A DNA stretch of 64,000 nt from VXYL01 sp965199875 (GTDB lineage Bacteria; Pseudomonadota; Gammaproteobacteria; Pseudomonadales; Azotimanducaceae): contig OZ241346.1 of assembly GCA_965199875.1 (NCBI GenBank), forward strand, positions 186,001 through 250,000. The letters are read 5' to 3'. The notes under the pieces were generated by a model. That model was given only the letters and a program-made list of their open reading frames with translations, did no database searches and was not told the origin of the DNA. Of this stretch, positions 41,026-48,013 are shown in pieces. A program made the position numbers and the translations under genes. Each line of letters opens with the position of its first letter. Position 1 is the first letter of the stretch.

Positions 41026-41880
41026 ATGTCGGCTGATGTCGTCGGCGCAGGCTTGGGCCTGCGCCGCGGCTTCATGCAAAGCCTCGTCGATCAAGGCGAG
41101 GCGGCGCGTGAAGCGATAGACTTCATGGAAGTCGCGCCGGAGAACTGGATCGACATCGGCGGCCGCGACGGGCGCCGGTTCAGAGCCTTTTCCGAGCGCT
41201 ATCCCTTCGTCTGCCACGGCCTGTCGCTTTCCCTGGGCGGCCCGTCGCCGCTGGATTTCGAACTGCTTGCGGCCATCAAGCAGTTTCTGAACGACCACCG
41301 CATCCGCTGCTACACCGAACATCTGTCGGCCTGCAGCGACCATGGCCATCTCTACGACCTGATGCCCATTCCGTTCACCGACGAGGCCGTTCGGCACGTC
41401 GCCAAGCGCGTCCGGCAAACCCAGGACTTCCTCGAGCGGCGCATCGGCATCGAGAACGTCTCGTACTACGCCGCGCCCGACCCGGCGTTGACCGAGCTGG
41501 AGTTCGTCAACGCCGTGATCGACGAGGCGGACTGTCTGCTGCTGCTCGACGTCAACAACATCTACGTCAACAGCGTCAACTTCGGCTACGACCCGCAGGC
41601 CTTTCTGCACGGCCTGCCGCTGCACCGCGTGGCCTACCTGCACGTCGCTGGCCACGCCTGGGAAGCCGACGATCTGCGCATCGACACCCACGGCGCTGCG
41701 GTTGCGGCGCCGGTGTGGCAGCTGGCCCGGGCGGCGTTCGAGCGTTGCGGGCCGGTGCCGACGCTGCTCGAGCGCGACTTCAATTTTCCTCCGGTCTCCG
41801 AGCTGCTTGGCGAAGTGGCGGCCATTCGCGCTTTGCAGAATGCCAAAGCGCCGACGCCAAACGCGGCTGCCGGCGGCTGA
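41026..41880 (+). CDS. hvfB: DUF692 multinuclear non-heme iron enzyme (HvfB/BufB-like)
   Basis: A TIM-barrel enzyme of 284 residues of the MNIO family. Family motifs are visible in order: GAGLGLRRG, MEVAPENWID, CHGLSLSLGG, YTEHLSACSDHGHLYDLMP, GIENVSYY, LLLDVNNIYVNSVNFGYDP, YLHVAGH, IDTHG and LLERDFNFP. Together these carry the His, Glu and Asp ligands of the iron centre. These enzymes oxidatively modify Cys in precursor peptides, using oxygen. It is 74 bases downstream of the Cys-repeat peptide gene and overlaps the next gene by one base (TGATG), so peptide, enzyme and partner form one operon. Confidence 0.92.
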   Translation: MSADVVGAGLGLRRGFMQSLVDQGEAAREAIDFMEVAPENWIDIGGRDGRRFRAFSERYPFVCHGLSLSLGGPSPLDFELLAAIKQFLNDHRIRCYTEHLSACSDHGHLYDLMPIPFTDEAVRHVAKRVRQTQDFLERRIGIENVSYYAAPDPALTELEFVNAVIDEADCLLLLDVNNIYVNSVNFGYDPQAFLHGLPLHRVAYLHVAGHAWEADDLRIDTHGAAVAAPVWQLARAAFERCGPVPTLLERDFNFPPVSELLGEVAAIRALQNAKAPTPNAAAGG

Positions 41881-42704
41881 TGTCCGAGTCCGCACCCCGA
41901 CCCTTGCGCGCCGTGCAGGCCGAGTTCGCCGCCTACATCCGCCATCCCGAGCGCAATCCGCTGCCCGTCGGCATCGAAGAACGGCGCATGCGCATCTATG
42001 CGCGGCTCTTCTACAACACCGTCGAAAGCTGCCTGGCCGCCACGTTCCGGGTTTTCCGCCGCACCGTCGGCAAGCCGCTTTGGCACGCCCTGGTACGCGA
42101 CTTCATGCATCGCCACCGCGCCGAATCGCCGTACTACGCGCGCATTCCCGAGGAGTTTCTGGACTACCTGAGCGGTCTCGACGCCGGCCCTGCCCACCCG
42201 TCCAAAGATGGCGAAACGGTCCCGAGGGTGCCGCCCTTCGCCTTGGAACTGTGCCACTACGAGTGGGTGAAGAGGGCGCTCGAGCAGGCGCCGGACGCCG
42301 AGTGCCGGTTCGACGACGCCCAACTCGGCGAGGACGACGTGGTGCAACGGTCGCCGCTGGCCTGGCCTCTGCGCTACGCCTATCCGGTCACCCGCGTCGG
42401 CCCCGACTTCCAGCCCGAAGCGCCACCGGCCGCGGCGACCTGCCTGATCGTCTACCGCGACCGCGACGACCGCGTGCGCGTCATGTCCGCAAGCCCCGGC
42501 ACGCTGGCGCTGCTGCAGGCCATCGGCGCCGAGCGAACGATCGGCGAGTGCCTGCGAGCGGTAGCACCGCAGCACTCTGGGCGAGACGCGGCGACGATGC
42601 GCATCGAGCAGTCCGGCTTGGCGATGCTGAACCGGCTGCATCGCCACGACATCGTCGTCAGCGCCGCCAAGGCCAGCGGCTCGGCCGCAGCCGGCGCCCG
42701 ATGA
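41880..42704 (+). CDS. hvfC: DUF2063 partner protein (HvfC/BufC-like)
   Basis: A protein of 274 residues with the DUF2063 N-terminal domain (QAEFAAYIRHPERNPLPVGI, YARLFYNTVESCLAATFRVF, YARIPEEFLDYL) and a C-terminal part ending in a winged-helix-like segment (TIGECLRAVAPQ). In related operons this protein binds the DUF692 enzyme and delivers the peptide leader; the older annotation is putative DNA-binding. The start overlaps the enzyme stop by one base. Its last 47 bases overlap the 3' end of the convergent PLD-NTPase gene. No DoxX-like fourth gene follows. Confidence 0.9.
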   Translation: MSESAPRPLRAVQAEFAAYIRHPERNPLPVGIEERRMRIYARLFYNTVESCLAATFRVFRRTVGKPLWHALVRDFMHRHRAESPYYARIPEEFLDYLSGLDAGPAHPSKDGETVPRVPPFALELCHYEWVKRALEQAPDAECRFDDAQLGEDDVVQRSPLAWPLRYAYPVTRVGPDFQPEAPPAAATCLIVYRDRDDRVRVMSASPGTLALLQAIGAERTIGECLRAVAPQHSGRDAATMRIEQSGLAMLNRLHRHDIVVSAAKASGSAAAGAR

Positions 42705-44694
42705 AGCTCTCGGTAAGACCGCGGTTCAGGACGATCTTGCCGGCCGAGCTGCCGGCGTCGTCGAGCAGCCAGTCCGGGATGTCGGCGCGGGTGCGCGTGA
42801 ACTCGATGGATGCCACGGCGACGATCACCTTGTCGCCGGCGATGCTCCAGCATCCCTCGGCGGGGCGGCGCGCCGTGCTGTTCCGGCTGGGGCTGAGCAG
42901 CCCTTCGAGGAACAGCCGCGGGCGCTCGAACGCACGTTCCTGATACGCCGTCAATGTCGTCGGCGAACACCACTTCGGAAGCTCTTGGCCATCGGGCAGG
43001 TGTGTCTCGAACAGTTCGCAGAGCAGCCCGGACGCGAGGCTCAAGGCGTCCACCAGGTCGCTCTCGTTGACCATTGCGTCGTCCACCTCGGCGGCGGCGC
43101 GTTGCAGGAAGGCGCGGAACAGCGCCGTTCCCATGCGCTCGCGGATCGCCGCCACCGATCGCTGCAAGCGGCTCCGCGCCATGGTGTTGTCGCCGGGCAG
43201 CGAGGTGCGCGTGTAGATCATGAGGCAGCGCTTGACGATCTCTGGCTTGAAGCTGCGTGCATCCGCGTTCATGGACAACGCGAAGCAAGGATATTCCCGG
43301 TAGGGGATGGTCTCGTCCTTGACGATCTCGTCCGCGTAGCGACCGAACCGGTCCCTGGTGACATCGTCGAAGACCACCGGAAAGCGCTTGTACGCCTGTT
43401 GCAGGCCGCGTAGCTTGCCGGGCGTGAAGTCCTGCGTATCGACGATGCGCGGATGCTTGAACATGGACGCCATCAGCGTCTCGATCAGGCTGGTCTTGCC
43501 GCAGTTGCTGGAGCCATAGAGCACCGCGAACAGGGGCTGGTCGAACGCAAAGGCGTTGCGGCGCAGCGCGGCGTTGCGCAGATCGCACATCAAAGGTGCC
43601 ATGTAGAACCAGCACATGAAGGTGAAGTAGTCGCGTTGCAGGCGTTCGACATCTCCCACGAAGCCGTTGTTGTAGTTGTCGAAGAACTCCAGCCAGCAGG
43701 CCACGTCGGTGCCGATGTCCGTAGCCGACGCACATGTGTCGAGGGGTTCTCCGGAGAGGACGAACTTGGCGTCGCCGCCTTCGATCTCGCGACTGAGATA
43801 GACCGGCGGCACGGCTTCGGCTTCCCGCGAGCGCACGATGCGGACGATCTCCTTCACCACCCGGGGGGTGATGCGCAGCCGTCCGTCCCGGTTCGGACGC
43901 ACTCCGGCAAGGCCGCGACGCAACGCCGGCTTGATGGTCTCGATGCGGGCGGTGACGGCCGGCACCGAGAAACTCTCCTCGGCGGCGTCTCCGCTCGGCA
44001 CGAAGAGCGTCGTGCCTTGCGGGTCCTCGAGCGCTTCGACGAGTGCCGGCGTCTCCTCGATGCGAACGTGCTCGGTTGCCAGCGGTTGCTGGGGCAGGGC
44101 GATGCGGCTGCTCGACGCTTCGCGCACCGCTTGGTACTGGGCGGAGTAGTGATCCCAGGCCGTCTCGTCGTCGTCGAACACCACCAGGGTCTCGGCTTGG
44201 CGTCCGGAGAACGCCCGTTCGGAGAGGTTGGCGGAACCGACGACGACGCGGCGACTGCTATCGCCCCGGCCTCCTTCGAGCAGGTAGATCTTGGCGTGGG
44301 CGATGCTGTCCTTGACGACATGGAAGCGCAGCTTGCCCTGCGCCTGCGCTTCGTGGATCGCCGTGCGACGGGCATCGCTCTTCAATGCGACGATGCCGCC
44401 AGCCAGCTTCTCGCGCACCACGCTCTGGAAGGCGAGCACGTCCTCGGCTTCCCGGGACAGGATGCCGCTGTGGCCGAAGATGCATTCGAAGTCGTCGAAG
44501 TCGTGCTCCTCAAGCAGCCCGGCGATCATCGGAATGCTGGACGTGTAGGTAAGCGTGCGCATGCGGGCGAATCCGGCGAAGTAACTGGTGTCGAACGCAC
44601 GCACGGCCTCGGCGCGGGCGTGGACGACGTTCAGCGCCCGGCGGCGAGTGGTGGACTCGGAATCCTCGAAAAGCAGCGGCTGATGCTCGGACAT
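42658..44694 (-). CDS. PLD-type nuclease fused to a P-loop NTPase (possible defence protein)
   Basis: A protein of 678 residues. The N-terminal half is a phospholipase D-like nuclease domain with one HKD-type motif, HAKIYLLEGG (His133, Lys135) followed by VVVGSANLSERAF; one motif per chain implies dimerisation. The C-terminal half is a P-loop ATPase with Walker A GSSNCGKTSLI (Lys400), Walker B FPVVFDDV (Asp443-Asp444), a sensor Asn in ALSMNAD and an Arg-bearing EIVKRC. The arrangement recalls SF3-helicase or phage-primase ATPases. PLD nucleases paired with ATPases occur in prokaryotic defence systems, but I do not recognise this exact architecture. The ATG at 44694 is favoured because the residues before it look non-coding. 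Confidence 0.8.
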   Translation of the reverse strand: MSEHQPLLFEDSESTTRRRALNVVHARAEAVRAFDTSYFAGFARMRTLTYTSSIPMIAGLLEEHDFDDFECIFGHSGILSREAEDVLAFQSVVREKLAGGIVALKSDARRTAIHEAQAQGKLRFHVVKDSIAHAKIYLLEGGRGDSSRRVVVGSANLSERAFSGRQAETLVVFDDDETAWDHYSAQYQAVREASSSRIALPQQPLATEHVRIEETPALVEALEDPQGTTLFVPSGDAAEESFSVPAVTARIETIKPALRRGLAGVRPNRDGRLRITPRVVKEIVRIVRSREAEAVPPVYLSREIEGGDAKFVLSGEPLDTCASATDIGTDVACWLEFFDNYNNGFVGDVERLQRDYFTFMCWFYMAPLMCDLRNAALRRNAFAFDQPLFAVLYGSSNCGKTSLIETLMASMFKHPRIVDTQDFTPGKLRGLQQAYKRFPVVFDDVTRDRFGRYADEIVKDETIPYREYPCFALSMNADARSFKPEIVKRCLMIYTRTSLPGDNTMARSRLQRSVAAIRERMGTALFRAFLQRAAAEVDDAMVNESDLVDALSLASGLLCELFETHLPDGQELPKWCSPTTLTAYQERAFERPRLFLEGLLSPSRNSTARRPAEGCWSIAGDKVIVAVASIEFTRTRADIPDWLLDDAGSSAGKIVLNRGLTESFIGRRLRPSRWPWRR

Positions 44695-45028
44695 GCCGGC
44701 CCCATGACTTCGACCGGAGGCGGCCCCGGCACGTTCATCGACCGCAGCATACCGCTCTTTGCGTCGCGCCGGAGCATGGGTGTGAGCACGAACACGAGCA
44801 CAGCGCAGTCGGCGTATGGAGCGACTTGGCAGGCCGTACGCGTGAACGGCAGTCGCCGTGCAGTCAGCGCGGCGTGATGTAGGACATCGGCTATCCGTTT
44901 GTGCGACATCCCCGTTGGCGCGGGGCATCAGTGCAGGAAGTCATGGCGGCCGGCAATTGGCGCGGCGCCTCAATGTGCGGCACTACAGCGCCGGCGTGGA
45001 CACTGAGCGCGGGCGGTGGCGAACTGTC
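44695..45028. other. Intergenic region with no gene recognised
   Basis: A 334-base stretch between the PLD-NTPase start and the GIY-YIG stop. No convincing reading frame, promoter pair, tRNA or strong inverted repeat is visible. Presumably it holds the promoter of the PLD-NTPase gene. Base composition falls toward the GIY-YIG side. Confidence 0.5.
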
Positions 45029-45724
45029 TTAGTTTTCGTCGTCGACCGAGGGGTTGACCTCAAGCCACTTTGGCCATCTGGCATTCGCCGTGGGTATTGA
45101 TCCGTAGACGTTATAGAAGCTCGTGATTAGGGTTGCCTCGACGTTCTGGGGTTCGAGGCCATGAGCGAGGTACCAGACCGCATGAGCTCCGAAGGCAGCG
45201 CCGTACTGGTCGCGTGGCCACCAGTACACCTTCGTGTGGTCTTCCATCGCGCCCAGCGTATCCTTGCGGTGACCTGCGAGCCGCGCACGGAGGCTCTGAG
45301 CCTTCCCGATGTAGTAGATCGGCGACAGTCCCCACGGATATACAAGCATCGTGTTGTCTGCCGCGCCGAGCACATAGGCACCAGGCTCATTGGGCACGTC
45401 GGCGTTTTCGCCGCCGACTAGGTCGAACATGGCGTAGTCGTCATTGTCATACCACCCGTAAGTATTCGCGTCCAAATTGAGTGTTGTTGCGCGGATGTTT
45501 TTGAGGGCTTCCCACGCAAACCGCAAGTGGAAGTCTTTCAATGGAGCTCTCCGAGGTATGTTCGTGCCACAGTAGCACGCCCCAGACTCATCCAAATCTT
45601 CATCGGTGACTCTGGGCGACGTCGACCCTTTTGAAGCATGGACCGCAAACTGTGTCCGAAGCCGGGCGACACGTTCATGTCGAGCAGAACCTTCAAGCCA
45701 AGCTCGTCCAGTGATCCGCCTCAT
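45029..45724 (-). CDS. GIY-YIG family nuclease
   Basis: A protein of 231 residues from the ATG at 45724 (14 residues longer if an upstream ATG is used). The GIY-YIG fold is marked by GAYVLG (GAY at 115-117), IYYIGKAQSLRARLAGH (YIG at 138-140, Arg148), and the catalytic Glu196 in NVEATLITSFYN, where Asn205 is also conserved. The first 60 residues look less protein-like, so the true start may lie further in. The DNA is visibly less GC-rich than the surroundings, consistent with transfer. A solitary GIY-YIG endonuclease could belong to a mobile element or restriction-like system; the target is unknown. Confidence 0.8.
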   Translation of the reverse strand: MRRITGRAWLEGSARHERVARLRTQFAVHASKGSTSPRVTDEDLDESGACYCGTNIPRRAPLKDFHLRFAWEALKNIRATTLNLDANTYGWYDNDDYAMFDLVGGENADVPNEPGAYVLGAADNTMLVYPWGLSPIYYIGKAQSLRARLAGHRKDTLGAMEDHTKVYWWPRDQYGAAFGAHAVWYLAHGLEPQNVEATLITSFYNVYGSIPTANARWPKWLEVNPSVDDEN

Positions 45725-45874
45725 GGGTGCGTTCGGGCTGGCGCACAGGCTCGAACTGGTGCGCACGGAGCGCCGCAGACGCCGAATGCGTCGCGCGCCA
45801 TGATGGGCGCAACGTCGACGTCGTCAACGTCCAGTACGTCCAAACGGTGCGCCAACAATGGTATGGTTCCAGGC

Positions 45875-46723
45875 ATGGCAACGCCACGCCCAGCCGAAGC
45901 TGTCGCAACGCGGACGGTGCCCACGCCCGCGCCGCCTGCGGGGTGCGAGACGAAGGACGAAGCGGTCGACGGTGTCGAGCTGCACCTCGGCACGGCGGTG
46001 CGCGAGCGGTGGGACTACGTGCCCACGCCGCCGGTTGTCCTCGACGACGACGGCTATCTGATCGCCGACGCCATGCCGCAGAACGACAGGCATCTGAGCC
46101 GCCTGCTGGCCTACGCGCCGGCATTGAAAAGACGCTACGAAGGTCGCGGCGGCATGGTCGGCGCGGACTTGTCGATGCCGTATGTGAAGGGCAGCCCCGC
46201 AAGACGCTGGCGCCGGACCGGTTCGTGGCGCTGGCCGCGGAGGAGCGCGAAGGGCGGTCTTCGTACAAGCTGTGGGGAAGAACCGGCGCCGGACTTCGTG
46301 CTGGAGGACCTGTCGCCGAACGGGTGGCGTCGGGACACGGTGGACAAGCGCAAGCTGTACCGATGGCTAGGCGTGCGCGAGTACTGGATGTTCGACGAAA
46401 CGGGCAGACGCCTGCGCGACGACCGGGGTTCGCGCCTAGGCGAGTTGCTGGCGGGCTACCGGCTGCGCAAGGGCAAGTACCGGCGGATACGCGCCAACGA
46501 CGCCGGGCGTCTGCCGAGCAAGGCGCTGGGGCTGGAGCTGTGCGTTCGCGACCGCTTGGTGCGCTTCTACGATCCGGCCAACGGCGAGTACCTGCCAACC
46601 CTCGGCGAAGCCCAAGCGCGTGCCGAGACGGCGGAACAGCGTGCGGAGGCGGAACGGGCGAAGGCGGCACGGGTCGCCGCGCTGGAGGCGGAACTGAGAG
46701 CGAAGCCCAGCGGACCGTTTTGA
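45875..46723 (+). CDS. Uma2-family nuclease-like protein with two compensating frameshifts
   Basis: About 282 residues from an in-frame ATG. The Uma2 PD-(D/E)XK core is recognisable: VGADLSMPYVKG, then APDFVLEDLSPNGWRRDTVDKRKLYRWLGVREYWMFD, and a C-terminal coiled-coil tail (AETAEQRAEAERAKAARVAALE). Between about 46198 and 46275 the expected family sequence (RKTLAPDRFVALAAEEREGR, then SSYKLWG) is found in another frame, so a one-base loss near 46195 is offset by a one-base gain near 46274, garbling about 26 residues. It may be nonfunctional or a sequencing artefact. Uma2 proteins are putative endonucleases common in multicopy accessory families. Confidence 0.7.
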   Translation: MATPRPAEAVATRTVPTPAPPAGCETKDEAVDGVELHLGTAVRERWDYVPTPPVVLDDDGYLIADAMPQNDRHLSRLLAYAPALKRRYEGRGGMVGADLSMPYVKGSPARRWRRTGSWRWPRRSAKGGLRTSCGEEPAPDFVLEDLSPNGWRRDTVDKRKLYRWLGVREYWMFDETGRRLRDDRGSRLGELLAGYRLRKGKYRRIRANDAGRLPSKALGLELCVRDRLVRFYDPANGEYLPTLGEAQARAETAEQRAEAERAKAARVAALEAELRAKPSGPF

Positions 46724-46755
46724 CTTCCACACGCCCTTATCGCCTGCAAGCGCGC

Positions 46756-47982
46756 ATGAGAGTTCTTGCTCCGCCTCTGCTTGCCGCCGTTGCGCTGGCC
46801 GGCTGCGGTGGCGTGGCCGAAGCGAATCGCGAGGTGCATGTGGGCGGCGGCAGCGCCGCCGAATCGGCGAAGAGTGGTGCCGGCAGCGTTGCGCAAGCGC
46901 CCGCCGGCAAGGACGCCGCCAAAGCCAAGCCCGACGCGCCGGCCGCGCCAGCGGCAGAGCGCTTCCGCGCCATGGCGGAGCACCGCCTGGCGCAGCCGGC
47001 GCAGCAAGTGCCCGTGGCGACGGCGCGGGTCGAGCGCGGCTTCATCGCCGACTACTACCGCGGCGCCACCAACCTCACCGCCGCCGACGAAGCCGTGGTG
47101 GTGGCGCGCACCCTCGGCGTCGTCGAGTCGATCTTCGTCGAGGAAGGCGACGTCGTTCGTGCCGGGCAGCGCCTGGCGCAGCTGGAAACCGAGCGCTTGG
47201 AGTTGGAGCTCAAGCGCTCGCGCACGCAACTCGAAAACCTGCAAGCAGCGTACGAGCGCGCCAGTCGGTTGCACGAAGAACGCATGATCTCGCCGAACGA
47301 GTACGACACCGCGCGCTTCAACTACCGCTCGGAACAGGCCAATCTGGCCCTGCGCGAGTACGATCTGCGCGAAGCCGCCATTCGCGCCACCATCGATGGC
47401 GTGATCACCCGCCGCCATATCAAAGTGGGGCATACGCTCAACCCCGGCGGCGTCGCCTTCGAGATGAAGAGCCTGCAGGACATCGAGGCCGTTCTCAACG
47501 TCTCGGAGCGCGAGATGCAGCGCGTGCGCGCCGGTCAGCTGGCGCGGCTGTCGGTGGACGCGCTGCCCGGCGCACAGTTCGTCGGCGCGGTTTCCCGGGT
47601 GGCGCCGGAGGTGGATCCGGCCACCGGCACGTTCCGCGTCACGGTGTCTCTGGCCAACGCCGACGGGCGCTTGAAGCCAGGCATGTTCGCCCGCGTCGAA
47701 GTGCGCGTCGACGAACGCCAGGATGCCTTGCTGGCGCCTTTGGAGACAGTGATGGTGCTGCGCGATCGAAGCAGCGTCTTCGTCGTGGAAGAGGGCGTTG
47801 CGGCGCGCCGGCCGGTAACCACGGGCTACGTCTCCGATGGCGTCATCGAACTGCTCGACGGCGCCGACGAAGGCGACGAAGTGGTGGCGACCGGCCAGGA
47901 GGGCTTGCGCGACGGCACGCCGGTGCGCGTCGTTGCCAGCCACTCGCCGGACGGATCGTCGCGAGGAACGCCCGAGTCGTGA
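46756..47982 (+). CDS. RND efflux membrane fusion lipoprotein
   Basis: A protein of 408 residues. The N-terminus has a lipoprotein signal with lipobox LAGC, Cys17 being the likely lipidated residue. An Ala/Lys/Pro-rich spacer follows, then the lipoyl half VVVARTLGVVESIFVEEGDVV, a coiled-coil hairpin (about 140-200), the second lipoyl half RATIDGVITRRHIKVG, and beta-barrel and membrane-proximal domains (ATGTFRVTVSLAN). It bridges the RND pump and an outer-membrane channel. It lies just upstream of two pump genes. The frame is open upstream through the Uma2 region by chance, so the ATG before the signal peptide is chosen. Confidence 0.9.
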   Translation: MRVLAPPLLAAVALAGCGGVAEANREVHVGGGSAAESAKSGAGSVAQAPAGKDAAKAKPDAPAAPAAERFRAMAEHRLAQPAQQVPVATARVERGFIADYYRGATNLTAADEAVVVARTLGVVESIFVEEGDVVRAGQRLAQLETERLELELKRSRTQLENLQAAYERASRLHEERMISPNEYDTARFNYRSEQANLALREYDLREAAIRATIDGVITRRHIKVGHTLNPGGVAFEMKSLQDIEAVLNVSEREMQRVRAGQLARLSVDALPGAQFVGAVSRVAPEVDPATGTFRVTVSLANADGRLKPGMFARVEVRVDERQDALLAPLETVMVLRDRSSVFVVEEGVAARRPVTTGYVSDGVIELLDGADEGDEVVATGQEGLRDGTPVRVVASHSPDGSSRGTPES

Positions 47983-48013
47983 CGTTGTTCCGCGCTGCCG
48001 CGCTTGTCGTTCC

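Noticed and set aside
44695..44928. Upstream extension of the PLD-NTPase to an ATG at 44928
   Set aside because: The extra 78 residues are Arg/Cys/Ser-rich and non-protein-like; the domain begins well after the ATG at 44694.
45727..47982. A 751-codon frame joining part of the Uma2 region to the RND fusion protein
   Set aside because: The fusion protein has its own ATG and lipoprotein signal at 46756. The upstream part contains only the shifted Uma2 segment and otherwise non-protein-like sequence.
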